Source: Chloroflexaceae bacterium
Lineage (GTDB): Bacteria > Chloroflexota > Chloroflexia > Chloroflexales > Chloroflexaceae
DNA: 58,771 nucleotides
Assembly (NCBI GenBank): GCA_012032475.1
Contig: JAAUSY010000004.1
Span: 1-58,771, forward strand
Direction of reading: 5' to 3'
This document shows positions 38,538-49,100 of this stretch, one piece after another. The translations under genes were made by a program, and so were the position numbers. Positions within the stretch are counted from its first letter, which is position 1, and each line of letters begins with the position of its first letter. The notes under the pieces were generated by a model. That model ran no database searches, had not been told where the DNA came from, and was given only the letters and a program-made list of their open reading frames with translations.

Positions 38538-39254
38538 TTAGCTTGAGCTTGAACTGGTGAACGCATCGCGCAGCGTCTGCGCTGCCTCTGGCGAGAGGCC
38601 ACGTATCTCTGCCAGCGTCATCAGCGGGTCGGGGTGGGGTGTCGCGAACAACCACGCCTCGCGGAACCAGAACCCCGGCAGCACCACCGAGTGGTAGCGG
38701 CCTTCCGCATCGGGCAGGATGGCAGCGTAGCACTCGTCCGGGCCGAGCGTGTAGCAGAGGGCCTGCTGGTAGCCGGGGCGGGGGTCAATGGCCCAGTATT
38801 CGCGCACCGCAGCCCGCTCGTATTCGTCGCGTTTCTCCTGGCGGTCGCGCTTCGCGCTGGAGGGGGACACGACCTCGACCACCAGGTCGGCCGGGCCGTC
38901 GAGGCGCTCCGGCGTGAGGCGGTGCAGGTGTTCGCGGGATACAAAGAGCAAGTCCGGCTCGCGGGAGGCGTAGCCCGGCAGGTGGCGCATCTCGAACGGA
39001 GCCGTAAAAACTCTTCCCAGATCGAACAAGCTAGCAAACGCCGAAACCAACCAGTGCAGGAAGCCGACAATCTCCTGGTGGTGTGTTACTGGGGGCATAA
39101 AGACGATCACCTCTCCGTTGACCCACTCGGCGTGGGTATCTTCGTCCGACCAGGCAAGAAACTGCTCGTAGCTCATCCTGAGCCGCCGCTCGGCGGGGCG
39201 GGGAACCACCGCGGGGGCGGTCATCTCTATCATCTCTATCATCTGTTCGGCCAT
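38538..39254 (-). CDS. Uma2-family (DUF820) PD-(D/E)XK endonuclease-like protein, copy 1
   Basis: 238 residues. Restriction-like fold motifs: Glu near WVNGEVIVFMPPV, Asp in REPDLLFVS, and EVVSPSSAKRDRQEKRDEY carrying the E-x-K-like core with the conserved SPSS-x3-D. Uma2 proteins are abundant in cyanobacteria and Chloroflexota; some are treated as nucleases but their biology is unsettled. Almost identical to two downstream-region copies except residues ~55-92. Ends with a Ser-rich tail (TSSSSS). The RBS GAGGTGA precedes the ATG. Confidence 0.92.
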   Translation of the reverse strand: MAEQMIEMIEMTAPAVVPRPAERRLRMSYEQFLAWSDEDTHAEWVNGEVIVFMPPVTHHQEIVGFLHWLVSAFASLFDLGRVFTAPFEMRHLPGYASREPDLLFVSREHLHRLTPERLDGPADLVVEVVSPSSAKRDRQEKRDEYERAAVREYWAIDPRPGYQQALCYTLGPDECYAAILPDAEGRYHSVVLPGFWFREAWLFATPHPDPLMTLAEIRGLSPEAAQTLRDAFTSSSSS

Positions 39255-39315
39255 CTGCTCACCTCTTCTTTCTGGTGCGGTTCTCCCATATTCCCTCTCA
39301 ACTCAATCAATTCAA

Positions 39316-39564
39316 TCAATGGCCCGACCGGAGCCGCTGGATAATCAGCACCATGAGCGAAGCCACCCCGGCCTCATCCAGGTTGCCAATTACCGGCATA
39401 TTATCGGGAATCAACTCGACAATCCCCAGGCCAGGGTTAATCAGGTAGATGGCCCCCAGCACCAGGAGCACCACGTAGCTGATGCTCCTGGGGAGCGACC
39501 GTTGCGGCGGTTGAATCACGGTTCCTTCTTTCACCTCGGTTGGGTCCTGAACATGCTCTTCCAT
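39316..39564 (-). CDS. Small DUF1232/YkvA-like membrane protein
   Basis: 82 residues. A polar N-terminus (HVQDPTEVKEGTVIQPP) is followed by a helix ISYVVLLVLGAIYLINP and the loop GIVELIPDNMPVIGNLDEAG, close to the DUF1232 hallmark IPDFIPVLGYLDD. A second hydrophobic helix follows. Function of the family is unknown. It sits between Uma2 copies 1 and 2 on the same strand. Confidence 0.75.
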   Translation of the reverse strand: MEEHVQDPTEVKEGTVIQPPQRSLPRSISYVVLLVLGAIYLINPGLGIVELIPDNMPVIGNLDEAGVASLMVLIIQRLRSGH

Positions 39565-39609
39565 AGGTTTCTATTTCCTCGCTCTATTTCCTTGGTTCAA
39601 CACGTATCC

Positions 39610-40329
39610 TCAATCATGTTGTTCTTTCCCCATGAGTCGGTCAAGCAGCGCCTGCACTGCCTCTGGCGAGAGGCCACGTATCTCTGCCAGCGTCATCAGC
39701 GGGTCGGGGTGGGGCGTTGCGAACAACCACGCCTCGCGGAACCAGAACCCCGGCAGCACCACCGAGTGGTAGCGGCCTTCTGCATCGGGCAGGATGGCAG
39801 TGTAGCACCCGTCCGGGCCGAGCGTGTAGCAGATGGCCTGCTGGTAGCCGGGGCGGGGGTCAATGGCCCAGTATTCGCGCACCGCAGCCCGCTCGTATTC
39901 GTCGCGTTTCTCCTGGCGGTCGCGCTTCGCGCTGGAGGGGGACATGACCTCGACCACCAGGTCGGCTGGGCCGTCGAGGCGCTCCGTCGTGAGGCGGTGC
40001 CGGTGTTCGCGGGCCACGAAGAGCAAGTCCGGCTCGCGGGAGGCGTAGCCTGGCAGGTGGCGCATCTCGAACGGAGCCGTGATGATCTCTCCCAGGTGGA
40101 GAAGGTCCGTATACAGGGAAAGCAGCCGGATGAGAAACATAACGATCCGCTGATGAACGGTCACTGGGGGCATAAAGACGATCACCTCTCCGTTGACCCA
40201 CTCGGCGTGGGTGTCTTCGTCCGACCAGGCAAGAAACTGCTCGTAGCTCATCCTGAGACGTTGTTCGGCGGGGCGGGGAGCCACTGCGGGGGCGGTCATC
40301 TCTATCATCTCTGTCATCGGTTCGGCCAT
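39610..40329 (-). CDS. Uma2-family (DUF820) endonuclease-like protein, copy 2
   Basis: 239 residues. Same motifs as copy 1: WVNGEVIVFMPPV, REPDLLFVAREH, EVMSPSSAKRDRQEKRDEY (with Met for Val) and VLPGFWFREAWLF. The block HQRIVMFLIRLLSLYTDLLH differs strongly from the other copies while the flanks are near-identical at protein and DNA level. GGAGGCGTGA upstream of the ATG overlaps the end of copy 3, only 4 bases away, so copies 3 and 2 are one transcription unit. Confidence 0.92.
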   Translation of the reverse strand: MAEPMTEMIEMTAPAVAPRPAEQRLRMSYEQFLAWSDEDTHAEWVNGEVIVFMPPVTVHQRIVMFLIRLLSLYTDLLHLGEIITAPFEMRHLPGYASREPDLLFVAREHRHRLTTERLDGPADLVVEVMSPSSAKRDRQEKRDEYERAAVREYWAIDPRPGYQQAICYTLGPDGCYTAILPDAEGRYHSVVLPGFWFREAWLFATPHPDPLMTLAEIRGLSPEAVQALLDRLMGKEQHD

Positions 40330-40333
40330 CTGT

Positions 40334-41026
40334 TCACGCCTCCTTTTCCGATGCCAGAGCGTCGCGCAGGGCCTGCGTGACCTCCGGCGAAAACTCGCGT
40401 ATCAGCGTCATCAGCGGGTCGGGGTGGGGCGTTGCGAACAACCACGCCTCGCGGAACCAGAACCCCGGCAGCACCACCGAGTGGTAGCGGCCTTCCGCAT
40501 CGGGCAGGATGGCAGCGTAGCACCCGTCCGGGCCGAGCGTGTAGCAGAGGGCCTGCTGGTAGCCGGGGCGGGGGTCAATGGCCCAGTATTCGCGCACCGC
40601 AGCCCGCTCATACTCGTCGCGTTTCTCCTGGCGGTCGCGCTTCGCGCTGGAAGGGGACACGACCTCGACCACCAGGTCGGCCGGGCCGTCGAGGCGCTCC
40701 GGCGTGAGGCGGTGCAGGTGTTCGCGGGCCACGAAGAGCAAGTCCGGCTCGCGGGAGGCGTAGCCCGGCAGATGGCGCATCTCGAAGGGCGCAACCCGCA
40801 GGGTTCCCAGGTTCAAGAGATTGGCGAACAACGAGATCACGATGTGCAGGAAGCCAACAATCGTCTGGTGTCGGTCCACTGGGGGCATAAAGACGATCAC
40901 CTCTCCGTTGACCCACTCGGCGTGGGTGTCTTCGTCCGACCAGGCAAGAAACTGCTCGTAGCTCATCCTGAGCCGCCGCTCGGCGGGGCGGGGAGCCACC
41001 GCGGGGGCTATCATCTGTTCGGTCAT
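40334..41026 (-). CDS. Uma2-family (DUF820) endonuclease-like protein, copy 3
   Basis: 230 residues from the ATG at 41024-41026, chosen by alignment with copies 1 and 2 and by the RBS AAGGGTGAGC. A much longer open reading runs upstream but is antisense to the TPR gene. Core EVVSPSSAKRDRQEKRDEY and REPDLLFVAREH are present; the variable block here is HQTIVGFLHIVISLFANLLN. A four-residue deletion relative to the others (MTLIREFSPE vs MTLAEIRGLSPE, net two) marks the C-terminus, with an acidic/basic tail ASEKEA. Confidence 0.92.
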   Translation of the reverse strand: MTEQMIAPAVAPRPAERRLRMSYEQFLAWSDEDTHAEWVNGEVIVFMPPVDRHQTIVGFLHIVISLFANLLNLGTLRVAPFEMRHLPGYASREPDLLFVAREHLHRLTPERLDGPADLVVEVVSPSSAKRDRQEKRDEYERAAVREYWAIDPRPGYQQALCYTLGPDGCYAAILPDAEGRYHSVVLPGFWFREAWLFATPHPDPLMTLIREFSPEVTQALRDALASEKEA

Positions 41027-41220
41027 CTGCTCACCCTTTCTTGACATCCCAGGGCCGGTCACCGCCCACTCGTTCCGGGTACGACGTGGGGAGACAGCGG
41101 CATGTTGCACCACGCCCCAATCTGTGGTATGGTGCCGGTAGCAACATTGTACCACTTCTTTGCAACGCAGCAACGCACTTGAATTGACATAAAAATATGG
41201 CTGGAAAAGTGGGGAGGGCA

Positions 41221-41477
41221 ATGGAGGAAGAACAGATTGCCGAATGGCTCTACGAGGGAGCAGTGGCCGTGCGCGAGGGAAAACGGGCCGGGCCCGTGAG
41301 CTTCTGATGAAAGTGGTCGAACTGGATGAACGCCGAGAAGAAGCCTGGCTCTGGCTGAGCGGGGCAGTGGAAACCCTGGAAGACCAGGAAACGGCCCTGC
41401 TGAATGTGCTGGATATCAACCCCCACAATGAGCATGCGCGGCGCGGCATTCAAATCATCAAAGCCTACAAGCGGTAA
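41221..41477 (+). CDS. TPR-like small protein, frame broken once
   Basis: Starts MEEEQIAEWLYEGAVAVREG after a GGGGAGGG RBS. As written it stops after GKRAGPVSF at 41308. Adding one G to the GGG at 41290-41292 gives ARELLMKVVELDERREEAWL, WLSGAVETLEDQETALLNVL and NPHNEHARRGIQIIKAY, ending at 41477. This is the familiar TPR pair found in many Chloroflexota proteins (ARELL-x-VVE-x-DE, AWLWLSG). Restored length ~85 residues. Probably a protein-interaction module; it may once have headed a larger protein. Confidence 0.72.
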
Positions 41478-41540
41478 GGCGAGAGATACGAGAGATGAAG
41501 GAAGAGCGTATGCCCCCAGAAGGGGGGTTGAGCATTGCGC

Positions 41541-42683
41541 TCAGGCATGGGGAACGGGCAGCACGAGCAACTCCCGCCCGAAACTGGTCAGGCTCCGGCC
41601 CCCTTCGTCCGTGACCACCACGTCATCTTCGATGCGCACCCCCCCGATGCCCTCAAGGTAGATACCCGGCTCAATCGTAAAGGTCGTTCCCACGGCCAGC
41701 GGTTCATGGTTACCCGCCACGATAGACGGTGGTTCGTGGCACTCCATCCCCAGGCCGTGGCCGGTGCGGTGCAAAAACTGTTTGCCATAGCCGCCGTCTG
41801 CAATGACCTGGCGGCTCGCCTGGTCAACCTGCTCGCCGGTGACGCCGGGGCGCACCGCGGCTCGCCCGGCGGCGTTGGCCCGGAGCACCAGGTCATAGAT
41901 CTGGCGGGCCATCGGGCCAGGCTCCCCCAGGGCGACCACGCGGGTGATGTCGGAGGCATAGCCGTGGTACATCGCTCCCCCATCGAGCAGAACCAGGTCC
42001 CCGACCTGGATGGGGCGGTCGCCGCTGGTGTGGTGCGGGTTGGCGCTGTTGGGGCCGCTGGCAACGATGTTCTCGAAGCTCTCCCCCTCGGCCCCTGCGG
42101 CTCTGATTTCGTTCGACCAGATAGCTGAAAGCTGGCGCTCGGTCAGGCCGGGCCGGATGTGGGCAATGGTTGCCCGCAGCGCCGTTTCAATGATGCGGAC
42201 TGCTTCAGCCATCGCGGCCAGTTCTGCGGCGTCCTTGACCATCCGCAGCTTCGCCAGCAGTGGGGACGCGTCGGCGGTGCGGAGCGGGTGGGAGAAACAG
42301 CGTTCCAGAGCACGAAGCTCGCTCACGCGCATCACCATCTCCTCGATGCCAGGAACCGGCGGGTCCGCCTGATGGCGCTGCCCAGGGAAGACCTCTTCGA
42401 CCGCCCGGCGGAGCGCTTCCGCGTGGCCTTCGGCGTCGTTCCACGGAAAGGAGCGCAGCGTATCCCCGGTGCTGCCCCGAACGCGGGACATTTCCAGGGC
42501 AGGCACGACCAGGCAGGGTGGTGACCCGTCGGCGGGAAAGAGTGCCATGGTCAGGCGGTCCCCCGTGCCGCGGTGAAACTCCAGCCCGGTCAGATAGCGC
42601 AGATTTGCGCCGGGCACCACAACCACCGCATCCAGGTGCTGTTCGTTCATGGCTGCGGTGAGCCGGGCGATTCGGGTATTCAT
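41541..42683 (-). CDS. M24-family aminopeptidase (Xaa-Pro aminopeptidase/dipeptidase-like)
   Basis: Dinuclear-metal peptidase cleaving N-terminal residues or Xaa-Pro dipeptides in the cytosol. 380 residues. N-terminal creatinase-like domain starts MNTRIARLTAAMNEQHLDAV with NLRYLTGLEF. Metal ligands: two Asp in LLDGGAMYHGYASDITR, His in HRTGHGLGMECHE, Glu in TIEPGIYLEGIGG and Glu in VRIEDDVVVT. The ATG at 42683 has AGGAG ten bases upstream and matches where the fold begins; longer in-frame starts exist but add low-complexity residues. A minus-strand TATAAT lies ~50 bp upstream. Confidence 0.93.
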   Translation of the reverse strand: MNTRIARLTAAMNEQHLDAVVVVPGANLRYLTGLEFHRGTGDRLTMALFPADGSPPCLVVPALEMSRVRGSTGDTLRSFPWNDAEGHAEALRRAVEEVFPGQRHQADPPVPGIEEMVMRVSELRALERCFSHPLRTADASPLLAKLRMVKDAAELAAMAEAVRIIETALRATIAHIRPGLTERQLSAIWSNEIRAAGAEGESFENIVASGPNSANPHHTSGDRPIQVGDLVLLDGGAMYHGYASDITRVVALGEPGPMARQIYDLVLRANAAGRAAVRPGVTGEQVDQASRQVIADGGYGKQFLHRTGHGLGMECHEPPSIVAGNHEPLAVGTTFTIEPGIYLEGIGGVRIEDDVVVTDEGGRSLTSFGRELLVLPVPHA

Positions 42684-42732
42684 CGGGTTTTTGCTCCTTT
42701 CTCCTCCACTTGTTTCAGTTTCCATAGCTACC

Positions 42733-42738
42733 ATTATA
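42733..42738 (-). promoter_or_regulatory. Candidate -10 box for the M24 peptidase
   Basis: TATAAT on the minus strand, 50 bp upstream of the start codon; the -35 position (minus strand 42761-42756, TGGCAA) matches the consensus only partly. Confidence 0.45.
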
Positions 42739-42768
42739 ACCAGGAACGACACCGGTTGCCATGCGGTC

Positions 42769-42797
42769 TTGTGTTCCGTTTGAGGTTGCGCTATAAT
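42769..42797 (+). promoter_or_regulatory. Promoter for the hybrid histidine kinase
   Basis: TTGTGT at 42769-42774 and TATAAT at 42792-42797 with exactly 17 bases between; the ATG is 57 bases further on. Confidence 0.55.
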
Positions 42798-42853
42798 GAA
42801 ACCCCTGCAACGAGCAGGACGGCCTGGATAATTATGGTAAGACAACGTAGCGT

Positions 42854-45800
42854 ATGGAGCAGATGACCTTCCTCCTCTCTCCTGGGGCAATGGGATTCGT
42901 GCCTACGTTCCTCGTTCAGGTCGTCATCCTCTTGGTCCTCCTTTCCTGGAAGCGCAAGTCTGCCGCCACCTGGTTCTTCATCGGTTGGCAAACATTCCTT
43001 ATGCTCCTGGTGGCATCGCTGCTCTTTCATACGGTCATCTACGCACCCGTTGGCGGCTACCTCTACTGGATAAGTGGCATGATGTTCGCCTGGATTGGTG
43101 TTATCCTGGCAATCCAGTTTGCCTATCGCTTCCCGCGCCTGCTCTATCGCCGCGAGGCGCATAGCGTGCTCGTGCTCACGCTGGCCGTGGGTGCGGTTCT
43201 GCTCCTGCGAATCGGGCTGGAAGTGAAAGCCGCGCACTACCAATCTGGCTATGGCTTTGAATTGTTCTACTATGACTTCTTCGGCCCCAGCGAAGAGCCT
43301 TTCTATTCCTCGAACAACCTCTTTACCCTGCTGCACCCACTTGGGTTTCTCTGGGTGCTGATCGTCTGGTTGCGCCAGAGCGTGCGTCTCTCGTGCGAGA
43401 ACGAGACGGTTTGCTACCCTCCCATACCCCGTGGCGCGTGGCGCAGCCTCTCGTACTGGCGCAAAATCGCTGTGCGGTTGTGGCAGCCGCAGGGCAGCGA
43501 AGCCCACGCCGCCCGTGCGCTGGCGCTCGTCTTTAGCACGGCGGTCCTGGCGGTTATCCTCTGCCCCCTCGAAGAGCACAAGATCATTCCGGTTGGCTCC
43601 TTTGCTGCTACCTTCCTCGTATCCGAAGCCCTCTTCATCCTGACCTACCTGGACTATGCGCCCGAACCGACGACCTTCAAGATCAAGTTGATTGGTATTC
43701 CGCTGGTTATGACGATGATGCTGGCGGGGTTGGCCGGGCCGCTGCTGCTGAACTGGGTGCAGGAGAGCTACCACGAGGCCCGCCGCGCTGAGGTGCAGAC
43801 CATCGCGCAACTGGTCGCGCACGGCATCACCGACGAGATGCCAGACGGCGTGCGCTATGTGGCGGCACGTCCCGCCAGCGACGGTCTTTTCTCTGCCGCC
43901 TACACGATGCTCTACACCCGCGGGCCGGGGCCTGACGCGGAGATGCTAGGACGGCAGGACACGCGCTTCCGCACCCTCGTTGGGCAGGACGGACCGGGCG
44001 TGCTCTCAACGTCCACCTGGCGTCGCCTCATCTATACCTACCCCTGGCTCCGTCAGCGTTTTGCCAGCGTGCCGACGCATCGCCAGCTGGAGGCGGTTCT
44101 CCCTCCGGAGGGCGAGCCATCCTATCGCGGACACTTCGGCCTGCCCACCGACCATTTCATCCGCTACCCTTTCCGCATTGATGCTGACACCCTGGGCGAA
44201 GTAGGCTATAGCTACCTGGCCTACCGCGAAATGATCCACGCTCGTGCCCTGCCGCTGCTCTGGTTGCTGCTTGGGACCATCGCCCTTTTTCTGCTCATGG
44301 AACCTTTTTTCGTCCAGTCCAGCCTGGTAAGACCGCTCAATGTGCTCTTGCAGGGGGTGCGCAGCGTGGAATCAGACAATTTGCAAGTGGATGTGCCGGT
44401 GCGGGCCTCCGATGAGATAGGCTTTCTCACGGGGGCGTTCAACCGCATGGTCAGCTCGTTGCACGCCTCACGCGAGTCCCTGTTGCAAGAGATCCGCGTG
44501 CGTGAGCAGAAAGACCAGGAGCTGACGGAACTCACCGTTACCCTGGAGGATCGCGTGGTGGAGCGCACGCACGCCCTCCAGCTTGCCCGCGAGGAAGCCG
44601 AACACTCACGCGAGGTGGCCGAGAGCGCCAACCAGGCCAAAAGCATCTTTCTGGCGAATATGAGCACGAACTCCGCACCCCACTGAACGCCATCCTCGGC
44701 TTTGCCCAGGTGATGACCCGCAGCACGACCCTGCCGCCCGAACACCGCGAGCATCTGGCTATCATCAGCCGCAGCGGGGAACACCTGCTCACACTCATCA
44801 ACAATGTGCTCGACCTCTCCAAGGTCGAGGCCGGGCGCATCACGCTCAACGAGTACCCCTTCGACCTGCCCGCCTGCTGCACGACCTTGAGGATATGTTC
44901 CGGCTGCGGGCAAAGGAAAAGGGCGTGTCATTGCTGGTTGAATACCCCCCGGACCTGCCGCCGTATGTGCAGGCCGACGAAGGGAAGCTGCGCCAGGTCC
45001 TCATCAACCTGCTGTCGAATGCCCTGAAGTTCACGCACGAGGGCAGCGTGACCCTCTCGGTCGGGCGTCGAGGGCCGGGCGTTGGGGGCCAGCCAGCATC
45101 GCCAGACCACGCAACCCTCCATTGCCGCGTTGCGGACACCGGCCCTGGCATCGCGCCGGACGAACTCGACCAACTCTTCGAGGCATTCGCGCAGACCAGC
45201 AGCGGACAGCAGTCCTGCGAGGGCACGGGCCTGGGGTTGGCAATCAGCCGCAAGTTTGTGCAGTTGATGGGCGGCGATATGACGGTGCAGAGTGAGGCAG
45301 GCCGCGGCTCGGTCTTTGCGTTCGATGTAGCAGTCGCCGTGGTGATGAAAGACGACCTCGCCCCTACCGTCCCGCTGCCAGAGGTTATCGGGTTGGCACC
45401 CGACCAACCGACCTACCGCATTCTCATTGTTGATGACCGCGCTGACAACCGGCGGTTGCTGGTCAAGCTGCTGGCCCCGTTTGGTTTCGAACTGCGCGAG
45501 GCCAGCAACGGGGAAGAGTCCCTGGCGGTGTGGGAAACGTGGCAGCCGCACCTGGTCTTTCTGGATATGCGCATGCCGGTGCTGGACGGCTACGAGACGA
45601 CGCGGCGTATCAAGGCGACTCCCCAAGGGCAGCGGACCATCGTGGTGGCCCTCACCGCCAGCGCCTTCGATGAGGAGCGGGCCGTCGTGCTGGCCGCCGG
45701 GTGCGATGATTTCGTCCGCAAGCCGTTTCGCGCCGGTACCATTTTCGAGGTGATGGGCAAACACCTGGGGGTGCGCTATCTCTACGCTGAAGATGAGACG

Positions 45801-46058
45801 GCCACACCCGAACCTGCATCCGATGCGCTCACCGCAGCGGCTCTGGCATCCCTGCCGCCCGATACCCTGGCGGCGTTAGAGCGTGCGACCATCCTGGGGG
45901 ATGTTTGCTTGCTGGACCAGGTTATCGAAGACATCCGCCTCCACAATGAGGCCCTGGCAGCCACGCTGCGCCATATGGTTGATGCATTCCAGATTGACCA
46001 GATTGTGGGGGCCGTGGAAGGGGTAAAAACCTTCCTGGCTTTACCCCGACCTTCGTGA
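42854..46058 (+). CDS. Multi-TM hybrid sensor histidine kinase with receiver domain; frame broken twice
   Basis: Restored length ~1068 residues. About seven to eight N-terminal helices (first VQVVILLVLLSW), a large extracytoplasmic stretch (~300-450), another helix (LLWLLLGTIALFLLMEP) and a HAMP segment with SLVRPLNVLLQGV. A coiled coil leads to HisKA, MSHELRTPLNAILGFAQ, where a missing C at 44665 breaks the frame. A second lost base at 44873-44874 precedes LEDMFRLRAKEKGVSLLVEY. HATPase: QVLINLLSNALKF, VADTGPGI, GTGLGLAI. Receiver: ILIVDDRADNRRLL and the phospho-Asp in LVFLDMRMPVLDGY. The last ~75 residues are helical. A phosphorelay sensor of unknown signal; no response regulator is adjacent. 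Confidence 0.88.
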
Positions 46059-46084
46059 TACGTGATACGTGATACGTGATACGT
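46054..46084. repeat. 7-bp tandem repeat at the histidine kinase stop
   Basis: 4.4 perfect copies of CGTGATA; the first copy contains the TGA stop at 46056-46058. It fills the short gap to the convergent uvrA. Confidence 0.9.
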
Positions 46085-46101
46085 TCTGAACCCTGGCCTT
46101 C

Positions 46102-49100
46102 CTATCCCTTCCCGCCGGTCAGGATATCAGCCAGAAACTGCCCCGTGAATGACTCGGCCACCTGCGCGATCTGCTCCGGGGTACCTTCAGCCACAATCGT
46201 GCCCCCACCGTCGCCGCCCTCTGGCCCCAGGTCAATCACCCAGTCGGCCGTTTTGATGACATCCAGATTGTGTTCAATCACCACCACCGTGTTCCCCGCA
46301 TCGACCAGCCGGTGCAGCACCTTGAGCAGATGTTGAATATCGGCGAAGTGCAGCCCGGTGGTCGGCTCATCGAGGATGTAGAGGGTGCGTCCCGTGGCAA
46401 CCCGCGCCAGTTCCCGCGCCAGCTTGACCCGCTGCGCCTCGCCCCCGCTCAGCGTCGTGGCCGGCTGCCCAAGCCGGATGTAATCCAACCCCACATCGTG
46501 GAGCGTCTGGAGGATACGGCGAATCCGCGGGACGTTATCGAAGAATTCCAACGCCGTCTGTACATCCATATCCAGCACATCGGCAATGGTTTTGCCCTTA
46601 TACTTCACCTGCAACGTCTCGCGGTTATACCGCTTGCCCTTGCAGTTGTCGCACCGCACCCACACATCGGGCAAAAACTGCATATCAATGCGGATCACGC
46701 CGTTGCCCTCGCACGCCTCGCAGCGCCCCCCCTTGAGGTTGAACGAAAAACGACCGGGCGGGTAGCCGCGGAGCCGCGCTTCGGGGGTGCCAGCAAACAG
46801 CTCCCGCAGCAGGTCAAACAGCTTGACATAGGTGGCCGGGTTGCTCCGCGGGGTGCGCCCAATTGGCTGCTGGTCAATGTTAATCACCTTGTCCAGGTGT
46901 TCCACCCCCACGATGTTGCGGTGGGGGCCGGGGCGAAGCTGCGCCCGCTGGAGACGAGCCGCCAGGGCCGGGTAGAGCGTCTCGCTAATCAGCGACGATT
47001 TGCCGCTCCCACTTACCCCCGTCACCGCGACAAAGCACCTGAGCGGAAACCGCACATCAAGGTCGCGCAGGTTGTTCATAGAAGCCCCCTGCACTTCCAG
47101 CCATGTCCCCTGGTGACTGGTGTTGCGCTCATTTTTGCGCGGGTCCTTGCGCTCACCTGCTGTCACGTCCTTCTCCAAGCGCCGCCGGGATGGGGTCTCA
47201 ATCTGCAACCGCCCATCAAGGTAGGCCCCGGTGAGCGTGTCCGATGCCTGGACGACCGCAGGCGGCCCCGCTGCCACGACCTGCCCGCCTTTCACCCCCG
47301 CGCCGGGGCCGAAGTCTATAATCCAATCGGCGCTCTGCATCGTCTCCAGGTCGTGTTCCACTACGACCACGGTGTTCCCCAGGTCGCGCAGGTGCGTCAG
47401 CGAGGTGAGCAGCTTGCGATTGTCTCGCTGGTGCAGGCCAATGCTTGGCTCGTCCAGGATATACGTCACCCCCACCAGGCCGCTCCCAATCTGCGAGGCC
47501 AGGCGGATACGCTGGGCCTCGCCACCGCTCAATGTCGGAGCCGCCCGCTCCAGGGTCAGGTAGTGGAGGCCAACCCCCAGCAGAAATTGCAACCGCTCGC
47601 GGATTTCCTTCAGGACCTCGCCGGCAATCTGGCGCTGCGTTGGGGTGAGCCGATGAGCGACGGTCCCGTCCTCCGGTGGTGTTCCGTCGAGGCGCTGTGG
47701 GTGGGATGGGTTGCTTTCCTCCGGTGGTTCGGCGTACAGCAGCGTGGCGACCCACGCCGACGCTTCTCTGATGTTCAGGCGACAGACCTCATGGATTGAC
47801 CGTCCCCCCACCGTCACTGCGAGGCTCTCCGGGCGAAGGCGCGTCCCCTGGCAGGACGGGCACGGTTGTTCGCTCATAAACTGGGCGTAGAACTCCCGCG
47901 TGTGGTTGCTCTCGGTCTGCTGGAAGCGGCGCATAATCTCGTTGCGCACGCCCTCCCACGGACGGTAGAACACTCCGTGGCTCCCCTGGTCGTGCGACCA
48001 GTCGAACCGGATTTTCTCCTTGCCACTGCCGTAGAGAATGACCTCTCGCTGGTGCTCCGTCAGTTGCTCCCACGGCGCATCCAGGTCGAACCCATAGTGC
48101 TTGCTGACGCAGACCAGCGACTGGTAGCCCCACGAATCGCGCTTCTTGCGCAGTTCGCCCCAGTAGGGGATGGCCCCCTCGTGCAGTGACAGGGTCGGGT
48201 CGGGCAGCAGCAAGGCCATATCCACCTCCAGGCGGGTTCCCAGGCCGGTGCAGTCGGGGCAGGCTCCCTGGGGAGAATTGAACGAAAACATCTGGGGTGA
48301 CAGCTCCGGAAACGAAATCCCACACCTGGTGCAGGTGTTGGTTTCGCTCATCAACCACGCTTCAGGAAGTGGTTGTTGCCCTTCGGGGTATCCGTTTTCC
48401 GGGCCTTCCGTCTCTGCCTGGCCTTGCTCCTGGTGTCCCACTTCGGCCACGCTGATGACCACCTTGCCCTCAGCCGTTCGCAGTGCCGTTTCAATGCTGT
48501 CGGTCAGACGCGTCACCAGTGCCTGCCACTCCTGTGCTGCCTCGCTGGCATCCCCTGGAGCGACCACCACTGCTGCGGCCGGGTCCTCCGACGGATGAGA
48601 ATGGGGATGGGGATGGGAGTGGTTGCCGGGCCGTGCGGTCGGGGGGTGCGGCGGGAGCACCAGGCGGTCTACCACCACCTCAATCGTGTGCTTGACCTTC
48701 TTATTGAGCTTGATATCCTCGCTCAGGTCATAGACCTCACCGTCTACCCGCACCCGCGCAAACCCCTCCGCCCGCGCTTCCTGGAAGATATCTTTGTATT
48801 CGCCTTTGCGCTGCGATACCAGCGGAGCCAGCACCAGAAACCGCGTTCCGGCCGGCAGGTTCAGCACCCGGTCAACCATCTGCTCCGCCGTCTGCCCGCC
48901 CACCTCGCTCCCGCACACCGGGCAGTGGGCCGTTCCGATGCGCGCAAAGAGCAGGCGCAGATAGTCATAGATCTCTGTGACCGTCCCGACCGTGCTGCGC
49001 GGGTTCTTGCTGGCGCTCTTTTGCTCAATCGCAATAGAGGGCGACAACCCCTCAATGAAGTCAACCTGGGGCTTCTCCATCTGCCCTAGAAACTGCCGCG

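Noticed and set aside
38538-41026. Insertion sequence or transposon carrying the Uma2 genes
   Set aside because: No transposase, no terminal inverted repeats and no target-site duplication can be seen around the cluster.
41184-41189. TTGACA as a -35 box for the TPR-like gene
   Set aside because: The -10 position would overlap the ribosome binding site and has no TATAAT-like sequence.
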